Source of the DNA: a virus
Length of the DNA stretch: 42,195 nt
Reading direction: 5' to 3' (one strand)
IMG/VR virus record: IMGVR_UViG_3300021371_000037
Coordinates: 1-42,195 of that record
The position numbers and the translations under genes are program-made. Position 1 is the stretch's first letter. Every line of letters starts with the position of its first letter. Below the pieces are notes generated by a model. That model was not told where the DNA came from and ran no database searches. It worked only from the letters and a program-made list of their open reading frames with translations. Shown here piece after piece: positions 6,992 through 16,151 of this stretch.

Positions 6992-8914
6992 ATGGCTGAT
7001 AAAAGCGTATTTTCAAGATTAAAAAGACTATTTTCAACTGATGTAGTTATCAGAAACGTTGGGGGTAATCAAATAAAAGTAATAGATAGTGCTAAAATTC
7101 AATCAACTGGTGAATTAGAAACTAATTCATTAATGGATAGATATAATAGAGTATTTTCTACAAGTCCTTCTTCTTTATATGGGGCTCAATTTAATATTAA
7201 TTATCAATACCTTAGACCTCAGTTATATTCAGAATATGATTTAATGGATAATGATGCAATTATTGCATCTGCTCTAGATGTATTAGCTGATGAATCAACT
7301 TTAAAAAATGATATGGGTGAAGTACTTCAAATTAGAAGTGCTAATGAAGATATACAAAAAATATTATATAATCTATTTTATGATGTATTAAATGTAGAAT
7401 TTAATCTTTGGATGTGGGTTAGACAAATGTGTAAATATGGTGATTTTTTCTTAAAATTAGAAATTGCTGAGAAATATGGTGTTTATAATGTAATACCTTA
7501 CACAGCTTATCACATCGAAAGACAAGAAGGATATGACCCAGATAACCCAGCAGCTGTAAGATATAGATATGCACCTGATGGTATGGATAATTTAAGTTCA
7601 GGTATGTACCCCGTTCCTGGAGCTTCTGCTGGTAATTTAATGAATGAGCAAGGTATTTTCTTTGATAATTATGAAATGGCTCACTTTAGACTTCTTTCAG
7701 ATGTTAATTATTTACCTTATGGTAGAGCATATATTGAACCAGCTCGTAAATTATATAAACAATATGTTTTAATGGAAGATGCAATGTTAATCCATAGAAT
7801 TGCTCGCGCCCCAGAAAAACGTATTTTTTACATGAATGTTGGATCTATTCCCCCAAATGAAATAGATGCATTTATGCAAAAAACAATTGGTAATCTAAAA
7901 CGTACTCCATTCCAAGATAATAAAACAGGAGAATATAATCTAAAGTATAACATGCAAAATATGTTAGAAGACTTTTATATTCCTGTTCGTGGTAATGATC
8001 AAACTACAAAAATAGATACTACCCCAGGACTACAATATGATGGTATTCAAGATGTAGAATATTTAAGAGGTAAATTATTTGCTGCACTTAAAATTCCTAA
8101 AGCATTTTTAGGATATGAAGAAGGAGTAGAAGGTAAAGCTACATTAGCTCAACAAGATATTAGATTTGCTCGTACAATTGAAAGAATCCAAAGAATATTA
8201 TTATCTGAATTAAATAAAATTGCTTTAGTACATTTATATACTCAAGGTTATACAGATGAAACATTAACTAATTTTACATTAGATATGGCTAGCCCATCTA
8301 TAGTATTAGAACAAGAAAAAATTGAATTACTTAAATCTAAAACAGAATTAGCACAATCAATGCTAGAACAAAAGTTAGTTCCATCTGATTGGATTTATGA
8401 TAATGTATATCAATTTAGTGAAGATCAATATGATGAGTATAGAGAATTAACTAGAGAAGATGCTAAACGACAATTTAGATTAGCGCAAATTGAAGCTGAA
8501 GGAAATGACCCAGTTGAAACAGGTAAATCTTATGGTACACCTCATGATTTAGCATCATTATATGGTAAAGGTAGAATGTACTCAGACCCAGGTGGAGTTC
8601 CAGATCCTGAAAAATATGCAGCAGATGATCCTAAATTAGGTAGACCAAAAGATACTAATGTAAAACGTAATACACAAGGAGATAATTTTGGAAAAGATCG
8701 TTTAGGAGTTAAACGTATGAAAGATACAGATAAAAATGATTCTAATAGTATTAAAAATAAGTTTAAAGGAGGTAGCCCTTTAGCACTTGAAAGTGCCAAA
8801 TCTACTTATATGAAAAACTTAGATATGTTTAAACAAATGAATAAAAAACAATTAATATTTGAAGAAGATATAGATACATCTTCACTATTAGATGAAAACC
8901 AATTAAAGAAGTAA
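6992..8914 (+). CDS. Portal vertex protein (gp20-like)
   Basis: This 640-residue protein forms the dodecameric ring through which DNA enters the head. The hallmark of T4-type portals is clear at about residues 365-405: ALKIPKAFLGYEEGVEGKAT followed by QQDIRFARTIERIQRILL. The N-terminal part contains DNDAIIASALDVLADE and an aromatic-rich WMWVRQMCKYGDFFLK core. The C-terminal ~120 residues are charged and low in hydrophobics. The gene lies directly after terL and has its own late promoter. Length is somewhat above the ~524 residues of T4 gp20, mainly in the C-terminal tail. Confidence 0.95.
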   Translation: MADKSVFSRLKRLFSTDVVIRNVGGNQIKVIDSAKIQSTGELETNSLMDRYNRVFSTSPSSLYGAQFNINYQYLRPQLYSEYDLMDNDAIIASALDVLADESTLKNDMGEVLQIRSANEDIQKILYNLFYDVLNVEFNLWMWVRQMCKYGDFFLKLEIAEKYGVYNVIPYTAYHIERQEGYDPDNPAAVRYRYAPDGMDNLSSGMYPVPGASAGNLMNEQGIFFDNYEMAHFRLLSDVNYLPYGRAYIEPARKLYKQYVLMEDAMLIHRIARAPEKRIFYMNVGSIPPNEIDAFMQKTIGNLKRTPFQDNKTGEYNLKYNMQNMLEDFYIPVRGNDQTTKIDTTPGLQYDGIQDVEYLRGKLFAALKIPKAFLGYEEGVEGKATLAQQDIRFARTIERIQRILLSELNKIALVHLYTQGYTDETLTNFTLDMASPSIVLEQEKIELLKSKTELAQSMLEQKLVPSDWIYDNVYQFSEDQYDEYRELTREDAKRQFRLAQIEAEGNDPVETGKSYGTPHDLASLYGKGRMYSDPGGVPDPEKYAADDPKLGRPKDTNVKRNTQGDNFGKDRLGVKRMKDTDKNDSNSIKNKFKGGSPLALESAKSTYMKNLDMFKQMNKKQLIFEEDIDTSSLLDENQLKK

Positions 8915-8924
8915 AATACTTTAC

Positions 8925-8939
8925 ATATTTATAAATAAA
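8925..8939 (+). promoter_or_regulatory. Late promoter element containing TATAAATA
   Basis: The sequence ATATTTATAAATAAA contains the exact T4 late consensus TATAAATA (8930-8937) and lies 11 bases before the ATG at 8951. Confidence 0.65.
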
Positions 8940-8950
8940 TATATTTTTTG

Positions 8951-9814
8951 ATGAAAATAAAACACTCAAAGTACAAAAATACAGGAATATTATTTGAACT
9001 GTTAGTACGTCAAATTACTGCTGATACACTTAAAGGTGGTAATTCACCAGCTATAGATATATTAAAAGAATATTTTGTTAATACTTCTTTAGGTAAAGAA
9101 TATAAATTATATGAATCTATACTTAAATCCAAAGTAGTAACTGAAGGTAGAGCTACATTAGTAATTGATACTATATTAGAAGCTTCTACTAAATTTAACA
9201 GAAAATCTTTAAAGAAGCAAAAATATAATTTGATTAATGAAATTAAAAAACATTATAATTTAGAATCTTTCTTTGGTTCTAAAATTACAAATTATAAGGA
9301 ATTAGCTGCTTTATATACTTTAATAGAAAACGTTAATTCTAAATCTATATCAAATCCTACTCAATTAGTAGATAATAAAGTTACTTTACTAGAACATTTG
9401 ACCAAAAAAGAAATTACTCAAGACTCAAAACAAACAGTACTTGAAGAATTTTCTACATATGATAAAGATGTTAGAACACTTACTTATAAAGTACTATTAG
9501 AAAAATTTAACAATAAATATGATTCATTAACTAATGATCAAAAACAAGTACTTAAAGAATATATTAATTCAGTAGATTCTACTCCCGATTTAAGAAACTT
9601 TTATAATACTAAAATTAGCGAATTAAAAAATATTTTAGTTAAAGAAACTAAAAATATTAAAGATAAAGCTACCCAAATAAAAATTACTGAAGTATCTAAA
9701 TTTTTAACCGAATTAAAGAAAACTGATAAAGTTGGAGATGATAATTTAGTTGATTTGTTACGTTATTATCAATTAATAAATGAAATACAAGTAGCAAATG
9801 AAGTACAAGTATAA
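8951..9814 (+). CDS. Conserved head-module protein between portal and protease
   Basis: This is a 287-residue, highly Lys/Glu/Leu-rich helical protein. I chose the ATG at 8951 over the in-frame TTG just upstream because the 11-base spacing from the late promoter then equals that at other genes. It opens KIKHSKYKNTGILFELLVRQITADTLKGG, a conserved-looking start that I recall from other marine T4-like phages in this position. No catalytic motif is seen. The position corresponds to prohead core and assembly genes (67/68) in T4, so a core or assembly role is plausible but unproven. The end overlaps the next gene by 17 bases. Confidence 0.65.
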   Translation: MKIKHSKYKNTGILFELLVRQITADTLKGGNSPAIDILKEYFVNTSLGKEYKLYESILKSKVVTEGRATLVIDTILEASTKFNRKSLKKQKYNLINEIKKHYNLESFFGSKITNYKELAALYTLIENVNSKSISNPTQLVDNKVTLLEHLTKKEITQDSKQTVLEEFSTYDKDVRTLTYKVLLEKFNNKYDSLTNDQKQVLKEYINSVDSTPDLRNFYNTKISELKNILVKETKNIKDKATQIKITEVSKFLTELKKTDKVGDDNLVDLLRYYQLINEIQVANEVQV

Positions 9815-10460
9815 ACTTAGCGAAGCACCCTCCCCTAATTTAGCAAAACAAACTGGGGCAAAGGTTGGTGATATATCTTATTCTAAAGATGGAGATACTA
9901 AATTTGTTGTTGATAAAGTAGATAGCGAAACTGGTCAAGTATCTTGGAAAGTAGTTAATCTTCCAGCATTTGATAAATTAAATGATGATGTAGATTCATT
10001 AGTTTCTACAGCTAAAGGAGTTTACACCAAAACTAAAGATGATGAAAAGTTTAGAGAAATCTATGAAGAAGCTAGACTTCTAAGAAATAAAATTAGAAAA
10101 CATCTTAGAAACGAATATCCAGACGAATATAAAAGAATGACTATGGAAGGGGAAGTAGAAGAAATCTCTACCTCAGGTGCAGCTGGTGCTTATAATACTC
10201 CTTATGCTTTTAAAAAAAAGAAAAAAAAAAGTAAATATAAAATGAAAATGCCATCTGGTATGGTAAGTTCTTTAGGTTATACTATGGATGAAGGTAAATT
10301 AGGTGATGGCGCAGATTTAGGTCCTGGACCAAAAGCAGGTCCTGATGGAGTTACTGACAGTGCTTATACGAAACAATTTAAATATAAATTAGTTCCTAAA
10401 AATAAAAATGGTACTTATGTGCAAAAAGGAGCAGGGATGATAGTTAAAAAACTTTATTAA
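9798..10460 (+). CDS. Head-module protein with basic central patch
   Basis: The 220-residue protein overlaps the previous gene by 17 bases. A helical middle (KFREIYEEARLLRNKIRKHLR) is followed by an EEISTSGAAGAYNTPYAF segment and then a KKKKKKSKYKMK basic run. The STSGAAGAYNTPYAF type of motif recurs in structural proteins of T4-like marine phages. Position among portal, protease and scaffold genes suggests a prohead core or assembly role. The Lys-rich run could contact DNA. Function is otherwise unknown. Confidence 0.55.
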   Translation: MKYKYKLSEAPSPNLAKQTGAKVGDISYSKDGDTKFVVDKVDSETGQVSWKVVNLPAFDKLNDDVDSLVSTAKGVYTKTKDDEKFREIYEEARLLRNKIRKHLRNEYPDEYKRMTMEGEVEEISTSGAAGAYNTPYAFKKKKKKSKYKMKMPSGMVSSLGYTMDEGKLGDGADLGPGPKAGPDGVTDSAYTKQFKYKLVPKNKNGTYVQKGAGMIVKKLY

Positions 10461-10461
10461 T

Positions 10462-10695
10462 ATGTATAATCGTAATATTAATGAACAAGAAGATAAAGCA
10501 TCTAAATTCCATAAGGAACGTATAGAAGCTTTTGATAAATTAGAAGCCAGATTTGAAGATATTAAAAAAGCAATCAAACTAGGTAAAATAGAAACAATTA
10601 AATATTACAGAGATAATCCAAAAAGCTTTGATGTCGTAATAGGCACAGATATGATTAACGATTATTTTAACGATATAGAAACATTATTACAATAA
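10462..10695 (+). CDS. Small charged helical head-module protein
   Basis: The 77-residue protein starts one base after the previous stop. It is mainly amphipathic helix (KFHKERIEAFDKLEARFEDIKKAIKLG) with no membrane segment or cysteine. Size and place, between portal and protease, are like those of T4 gene 67/68 core proteins, but similarity cannot be shown by eye. It is probably co-translated with the flanking genes. Confidence 0.5.
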   Translation: MYNRNINEQEDKASKFHKERIEAFDKLEARFEDIKKAIKLGKIETIKYYRDNPKSFDVVIGTDMINDYFNDIETLLQ

Positions 10696-10702
10696 TATAA
10701 TT

Positions 10703-12355
10703 ATGAAACAAACACCAAATCAATTATTCGAACAACTTTCTAAAGAATTTGCTCCAAAAAAAGATAAGGAGCTAATTAATGAAGAATTAGGTCAAGTAGT
10801 AACATTAAAACCTATTAATACTATTGAGGCAAGTAATAAAGACCCATTTTGGACTAAATTTGAAAACTTTTTAGCTGAAGGTGGTACATTAGAACCTCTT
10901 GTTAATAATGAGGATAAAGTTAAATATAACTCTAAAGAACAAGACGAAAAAATAAAAGCAGATCCTAAATTAAAGTTCGAAATGGACAATAAGTTAGGTG
11001 GTTCTTATAAAGTATCGGATGCTGTTGAAAATATAGATTCTCATAATTATGATTATGATCCTAAAGTAGAGAATATTAATAATGTTAATGCTCAAGAAGT
11101 ATTAAGTGGTGTTCAATTAGAAATTAACTATAATAAAGAATTATCTTTAGATGAAGCAATGGAATTAGCTGTTAAAAACTTAGCTAAAGACCCATTACAT
11201 TATGTAAAAGAAGGACAATTTGGAGTTCAAGGTCTAGGATATAAAGAAGCTAAACAACAACAAAGCGATGGTGAAAGTTATGGTGGTAGTGGATTTAGTA
11301 CTAAATTAAAAGATGGGGGTGATTCTATGGAATTGGTAAAAGAATCTAAAGAATTAGTTTTAGAGGCATTTGGTCAAGTAGTAACCTCAGGAAACCCAAA
11401 TTCATTAGCAGCTCAATCAGGAAATATTATTCGTCAGATGATGGCTGAAAAAGAAGAAGAGAAAAAGTTACCTATGGATGAAATGGAAGATGAAGGTACA
11501 GCAGTATCCTATTCTGATACTACTATGGAAGCTAAAGGTAAAGATCATGATGGTGATGGCGATATAGATTCAGATGATTATATGGCAGCTAAAGATAAAG
11601 CTATTAAATCTGCTAAAGCTAAAAAACCTAAAAAAGAATCAATCGATTCTAAATTAGCTGAAATTGGTAAAGCAGGTGATATTACTAAAATGGAAGCTCA
11701 ATTAGAATTTTTATCTAATCATATTGATGAAAAAATTCAAAGAGTAAGTTCAATTAATGAAGATGATAATCTTAAAGAATTAATTGATAAAAAGAAAATG
11801 AAAGACATGCAAAAAGAAATTAAGCTTTTAGAAAAAAGAAAAGCTGGGATGGAAAAAATGTATGAAAAAATGTGTGGTAAAAAATACCAAAAAGCTGAAA
11901 TGGTAGACGAAATGGATGAAGTAAGTTGGAATGAAAAAAATAACCCAACTCGAGGAGCTACCAAACGGGAATTAGATCCTAAAAAAGTAGGACAATCAAC
12001 ATCTGCTTATGCTATCAATGAAGGACTTGATGGTAGCGTTTATGAAATCCCAAAAGATGTATCTGATGAGGCTTTAAAACCATATATAGGTAAATTTTTA
12101 AAACCAACCGATGCTAAAAATGATATGGTAAGTAATGCTACTGAATATGATAAAGAAGGAGGTTTCTTTAAAGTAGGTCAAAAAATTGAACTTAAACCAG
12201 CAGTATCTTTAAGTTCTTTTGGTAAATCATTAGGAAAACCTGAAAAAGCAAAAGATGATAATGAAAAACCTGCTGAATACAGAGATGAAAGTGGTAAAAG
12301 GGTAAAAAACCCAGATTTTAATATTAAAAAAGTTTCTTATAAACTAGTTAAATAA
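10703..12355 (+). CDS. Large acidic head-module protein with EF-hand-like loop
   Basis: The 550-residue, Lys/Glu/Asp-rich protein is probably an internal or core head protein. Around residue 57 it has FLAEGG, matching the (L/I)-x-E prohead protease cleavage rule and the leaders at 1170 and 1503. Residues 281-292 (DHDGDGDIDSDD) form a canonical EF-hand calcium loop with acidic residues at positions 1, 3, 5, 9 and 12. Lys-rich repeats such as KSAKAKKPKKES follow. GQVVT occurs twice (about residues 30 and 224), hinting at an internal duplication. It ends one base before the protease start. The function is inferred from context. Confidence 0.55.
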   Translation: MKQTPNQLFEQLSKEFAPKKDKELINEELGQVVTLKPINTIEASNKDPFWTKFENFLAEGGTLEPLVNNEDKVKYNSKEQDEKIKADPKLKFEMDNKLGGSYKVSDAVENIDSHNYDYDPKVENINNVNAQEVLSGVQLEINYNKELSLDEAMELAVKNLAKDPLHYVKEGQFGVQGLGYKEAKQQQSDGESYGGSGFSTKLKDGGDSMELVKESKELVLEAFGQVVTSGNPNSLAAQSGNIIRQMMAEKEEEKKLPMDEMEDEGTAVSYSDTTMEAKGKDHDGDGDIDSDDYMAAKDKAIKSAKAKKPKKESIDSKLAEIGKAGDITKMEAQLEFLSNHIDEKIQRVSSINEDDNLKELIDKKKMKDMQKEIKLLEKRKAGMEKMYEKMCGKKYQKAEMVDEMDEVSWNEKNNPTRGATKRELDPKKVGQSTSAYAINEGLDGSVYEIPKDVSDEALKPYIGKFLKPTDAKNDMVSNATEYDKEGGFFKVGQKIELKPAVSLSSFGKSLGKPEKAKDDNEKPAEYRDESGKRVKNPDFNIKKVSYKLVK

Positions 12356-12356
12356 T

Positions 12357-12962
12357 ATGAGTAAATCACTCTTAATAGAAACAAATACCTTTAAAATTAA
12401 CCCTCTCCAGTTAACAGAAAATGTTAACAAGGAGACGGGTAATTTAATGGTTGAGGGAATTTTAGCTACTGCTGAAGTTAAAAACGGAAATGGTAGATAC
12501 TATTCAAAAGATCTATGGAATAGAGAAATGGATAAATATAATGAACTTATTGAACAAAGACGTTCAATGGGAGAATTAGATCATCCTGAATCAACTGTTA
12601 TAAATTTAAAAAATGTATCACATCTAATATCAGATTATTGGTGGGATGGTGATAATGTAATGGGTAAAATAGAAATTTTACCTACTCCCTCAGGTCAAAT
12701 ACTTAAAGAATTAATTAAAGCAGGTGTAACAGTAGGTGTTTCATCTCGTGGTATGGGATCATTAGAACAAAATGGTGGTGTAATGGAAGTACAAGATGAC
12801 TTTGAATTATTATGTTGGGATTTTGTTTCAACACCTTCTAATCCTGGTTCTTATATGCATACTTTAAATGAAGGAAAACAAGTTATTACTTATGATTATA
12901 CAAATGTTAATAAAGTAGTACATGAAATCCTTTGTTCTAAAGGCTCTTGTCCTATTTTTTAA
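12357..12962 (+). CDS. Prohead core protease (gp21-like)
   Basis: This 201-residue serine protease of the T4 gp21 / herpes assemblin-like clan matures the prohead by cleaving scaffold and capsid proteins after Glu. The catalytic His lies in MGELDHPEST (His76) and the catalytic Ser in GVTVGVSSRGMGS (Ser129 or Ser130). The ...NGNGRYYSKDLW and FELLCWDFVSTPSNPGS segments are family signatures. It is located directly upstream of scaffold and capsid genes as in T4. It follows the previous gene by one base. Confidence 0.92.
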   Translation: MSKSLLIETNTFKINPLQLTENVNKETGNLMVEGILATAEVKNGNGRYYSKDLWNREMDKYNELIEQRRSMGELDHPESTVINLKNVSHLISDYWWDGDNVMGKIEILPTPSGQILKELIKAGVTVGVSSRGMGSLEQNGGVMEVQDDFELLCWDFVSTPSNPGSYMHTLNEGKQVITYDYTNVNKVVHEILCSKGSCPIF

Positions 12963-12979
12963 TTTTTACTTAATCTACA

Positions 12980-13063
12980 TATACGTATAACCGCAATGTG
13001 TCATGAGTATCTAGATATGACACCAATATATATTACTCCCTATTACGATTCTTAATAATCGTA
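12980..13063 (+). other. Structured intergenic region before the scaffold gene
   Basis: This 125-base gap holds a TATACGTATA palindrome (12980-12989). It also holds a hairpin GTGTCAT/ATGACAC (12998-13004 with 13017-13023) and a hairpin TACGATT/AATCGTA (13044-13050 with 13057-13063). No late-box copy is present. It probably forms the leader or control region of the scaffold and capsid transcript. No T tract follows either hairpin, so they are not clear terminators. Confidence 0.4.
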
Positions 13064-13087
13064 TTTCACAAAAAAAATTTTGAGATT

Positions 13088-14230
13088 ATGGCAAACAATG
13101 ATTTGTTAAAAGAAGCAATCGCTGATGCTAAAGCTGTTAAAGAAACTGCTATTGCAAACGCAAAACTTGCTCTTGAAGAAGCATTTACACCACATCTAAA
13201 ATCTATGCTTTCAGCAAAATTAGAAGAAATGGACAAAGAAGACGTTGACGAAGGATACGGTAAGTATGAAGAAGACGACGTTAAAGCAGAAATGGAATCT
13301 AAGGATGAAATGAAAGAAGAGAAAGAAGATATGGATGAAGCTAAAGAAGAGCTTGACGAGATTAACCTTGACGAATTACTTGCTGAACTTGAATTGGATG
13401 AAGACAAACGTACAGATGCTGAACAAGAAGGCTATAAGGACGGATTCGAAGACGCTAAAGACGACATCGAAAAAGAACTTAAATCTATGAAAGTATCAGA
13501 AGAAGTATCCGAAGAAATTACTGAAGATGCTAGAACTGATGCTGAAGAAGAAGGCTACCTTGATGGTATGAAAGACGAAAAAGAAGACGAAGAAGACAAA
13601 ATCGACGATGAAGAAATTGATCTAGAAGATATGTCAGAAGACGACTTAAAAGGATTCATTGAGGATGTTATTAAAGATTTAGTAGCAGACGGAACAATTG
13701 AAGCTGGTGAGGATTTTGAAGAGGAAGATGTTGAAGACGTTGTAGACGTAGAAGATGTTGAAGATGTAGATGTTGATGTAGAAATCGACGAAGCAAAAGA
13801 CATGGATAAAGGTGAAAAAGGTGTCGGAAACGAGGATGGAGACAAAGATGACTCTAAAATCGAAAAAGAAACTGAAAAAATGAGATTTAAAGAAGCATTA
13901 GATGAAATCGAAGCTCTTAAAGTTGAATTGCAAGAAGTTAACCTTTTAAATGCTAAACTACTTTACACAAACAAAGTATTCAAATCTAAAAACTTAACTG
14001 AAGACAAAAAAGTTAGAGTGCTTAAAGCATTTGACAAAGCGTCAACAGTAAAAGAAGCTAAAGTTATTTTTGAAACATTAAACGAAGGTTTAGTATCAAA
14101 AACAGAATCTAAAGCAAGACCACAAGGTAGTGCTTCTAAGGCAACTGGAACAATAACTGAAGCTAAAAAACCAATTATTGAAAGCAATGATGTATATAAC
14201 CGTATGCGTAAACTTGCTGGATTAATTTAA
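13088..14230 (+). CDS. Prohead scaffold core protein (gp22-like)
   Basis: The 380-residue, extremely Asp/Glu-rich protein is the internal scaffold around which the capsid assembles before the protease degrades it. Two imperfect repeats begin with RTDAEQEGYKDGFEDAKDD and RTDAEEEGYLDGMKDEKED (around residues 113 and 149). The C-terminal third, with helices EIEALKVELQEVNLLNAKLL and VLKAFDKASTVKEAKVIFETL and the ending SNDVYNRMRKLAGLI, is typical of gp22. It lies between the protease and capsid genes as in T4. Codons ending in C (GAC, AAC) are more frequent than in neighbours, as in the capsid gene, which suggests high expression. Confidence 0.88.
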   Translation: MANNDLLKEAIADAKAVKETAIANAKLALEEAFTPHLKSMLSAKLEEMDKEDVDEGYGKYEEDDVKAEMESKDEMKEEKEDMDEAKEELDEINLDELLAELELDEDKRTDAEQEGYKDGFEDAKDDIEKELKSMKVSEEVSEEITEDARTDAEEEGYLDGMKDEKEDEEDKIDDEEIDLEDMSEDDLKGFIEDVIKDLVADGTIEAGEDFEEEDVEDVVDVEDVEDVDVDVEIDEAKDMDKGEKGVGNEDGDKDDSKIEKETEKMRFKEALDEIEALKVELQEVNLLNAKLLYTNKVFKSKNLTEDKKVRVLKAFDKASTVKEAKVIFETLNEGLVSKTESKARPQGSASKATGTITEAKKPIIESNDVYNRMRKLAGLI

Positions 14231-14262
14231 AAAATTATTTTAACCCTAAAAAACTAAAAAAA

Positions 14263-15954
14263 ATGAGCTTAAATACTCTTTTAGAAAGCGCGAACCCATA
14301 CCAGTCTTTACAGTCTGACGCGGCTAGATTAGCTAGCAAATGGGAAAAGACAGGTTTATTAGAAGGTTTAGATGGTGCCCACAAAAATAATATGGGTATG
14401 ATCCTTGAAAACCAAGCTAAACAACTTGTTGTTGAATCATCACAAACTAGTGGTGGTGTAGGAAATGGTGGTACATTTCAGTCACAAACTGGCGTAAACG
14501 TTGGTGGACAGTGGGCTGGTGTAGCTTTACCATTAGTACGTAAGGTATTTGGTCAAATTGCTGCACAGGAATTTGTATCAGTACAACCAATGAATTTACC
14601 TTCTGGTCTTGTATTTTTCCTAGATTTCCAATATGGATCTAGCAAATCTCCATTTACAGCTGGTAATTCATTATACGGAGATAAGACATCTGCTGAAAAC
14701 CCATTCGGTAATACAAACACAGGTGGATTATATGGATCTGGTCGTTTTGGATATTCTATTCAAAATACTGAATCAAAAGTAACATCTGCAAGAACAAATG
14801 CTACTTGGGATCAATTTAACTTTAACAGTACTTACTCAGCCTCTGTTGCTGCTGGTGATTACCAAAGAGTACAAATTGATGCTGCTGACTTAGGTTTTGC
14901 AGATTTTGAAGCTGTAAAAGCATTCCAATTATTTACTGGATCTTTAACTAGTGTTGTACCAACAGGTTCAGATGGTACTGTACCAGGTGTACAAGTGTCT
15001 GAATTTACAGAATACGATGCAGTGAATGGTAAGATTAATTTCTATGCTTTAGATACTGCTATTACAACTAACGATGTATGGGTAAATTACCAACTTCAAC
15101 CAACTGATAATAACAGAGGTGATTTTGAAGCAGGTAACCCTCATCCAAACTCTTACAACGATGAGTCAGGTGCTAACTGTTGTCCAGACCAAGTTATTCC
15201 AGAAATCAACATCCAGATGCAATCATCTGCAATTGTTGCTAAAACTAGAAAACTTAAAGCTGTATGGACTCCAGAATTTGCACAGGATTTAAATGCATAC
15301 CATGCATTAGATGCTGAAGCTGAATTAACTTCAATCTTAAGTGAGTACATTTCATTAGAAATTGACTTAGAAATCTTAAGTATGTTAATTGAATCAGCTG
15401 CTGCAGGAACTGAAACTTGGTCAGTTAAAAATAACGCCCAATTAACAGGTGCAGGTGCTACAATTGCAGAAACTGATTTAGGATTCTACAATTCTCAAGG
15501 ACAGTGGTTCCAAACTTTAGGAACTAAAATCCAAAAATTGAGCAACATCATTCACCAGAAAACTCTTCGTGGTGGTGCTAACTTTATGGTTGTTTCTCCA
15601 GCTATCGCTACTATCCTAGAATCTATTCCAGGATTTGCTGCTGATACAGATGGTGATGCTGCTAAAATGAACTATGCATTTGGTGTACAAAAAGTTGGTG
15701 CTTTAAATACTCGCCAAAAAGTATACAAAAACCCTTACATGACTGCTAACACAATCCTATTAGGATACCGTGGTACTCAGTTCTTAGAAAGTGGTGCTGT
15801 ATTTGCTCCTTACATTCCGTTAATCATGACTCCACTTGTATACGATCCAGATACGTTCGTACCAAGAAAAGGTCTATTAACTAGATATGCTAAGAAAATG
15901 GTTCGTCCAGAATTCTATGGAAAAATCAATGTATCAAATTTAGATCTTTTATAA
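14263..15954 (+). CDS. Major capsid protein (gp23-like)
   Basis: The 563-residue T4-type capsid protein has the HK97 fold. Recognisable stretches are VRKVFGQIAAQEFVSVQPMNLP, the KTRKLKAVWTPEFAQDLNAY and DAEAELTSILSEYISLEIDLEIL pair that parallels T4 gp23, and the C-terminal LTRYAKKMVRPEFYGKI. The N-terminal ~58 residues are probably removed by the prohead protease, with LVVE/SSQTSG (after Glu58) the best candidate site. The start follows an A-rich stretch with no Shine-Dalgarno. A strong terminator follows. C-ending codons are frequent, as expected for the most abundant virion protein. Confidence 0.95.
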   Translation: MSLNTLLESANPYQSLQSDAARLASKWEKTGLLEGLDGAHKNNMGMILENQAKQLVVESSQTSGGVGNGGTFQSQTGVNVGGQWAGVALPLVRKVFGQIAAQEFVSVQPMNLPSGLVFFLDFQYGSSKSPFTAGNSLYGDKTSAENPFGNTNTGGLYGSGRFGYSIQNTESKVTSARTNATWDQFNFNSTYSASVAAGDYQRVQIDAADLGFADFEAVKAFQLFTGSLTSVVPTGSDGTVPGVQVSEFTEYDAVNGKINFYALDTAITTNDVWVNYQLQPTDNNRGDFEAGNPHPNSYNDESGANCCPDQVIPEINIQMQSSAIVAKTRKLKAVWTPEFAQDLNAYHALDAEAELTSILSEYISLEIDLEILSMLIESAAAGTETWSVKNNAQLTGAGATIAETDLGFYNSQGQWFQTLGTKIQKLSNIIHQKTLRGGANFMVVSPAIATILESIPGFAADTDGDAAKMNYAFGVQKVGALNTRQKVYKNPYMTANTILLGYRGTQFLESGAVFAPYIPLIMTPLVYDPDTFVPRKGLLTRYAKKMVRPEFYGKINVSNLDLL

Positions 15955-15982
15955 GAAAAGATTAATTAAATCTGAATAAATT

Positions 15983-16009
15983 AACCCGGTCTTTTGACCG
16001 GGTTTTTTT
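15983..16009 (+). terminator. Strong Rho-independent terminator after the capsid gene
   Basis: AACCCGGTC (15983-15991) and GACCGGGTT (15996-16004) form a 9-bp stem with a TTTT loop, followed by a T run. Confidence 0.92.
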
Positions 16010-16018
16010 ATGTTTTTC

Positions 16019-16032
16019 ATATGTATAATAAA
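16019..16032 (+). promoter_or_regulatory. Late promoter variant ATATGTATAATAAA
   Basis: This is the same variant as at 21301. It lies just past the capsid terminator and 119 bases before the phoH ATG, so it implies a long leader. The leader (16033-16151) holds another CGTATATTAACG box at 16088-16099 and no convincing gene. Confidence 0.45.
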
Positions 16033-16151
16033 ATGCGTTATATCAAAACTATATTTATCTCATTATATAGCTATATTAAAATTTTTACGTATATTAACGT
16101 ATTTACAACGGTTGTATTAAATCAATATGTAATCCCTAATTTCAAGAATTT

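Noticed and set aside
8948-8950. TTG start for the gene after the portal
   Set aside because: The next codon is ATG and gives the same 11-base promoter spacing as other genes.
13066-13845. Ser-rich ORFs on the minus strand opposite the scaffold gene
   Set aside because: They are complements of GAA/GAT-rich coding DNA. The + strand gene has clear gp22 features.
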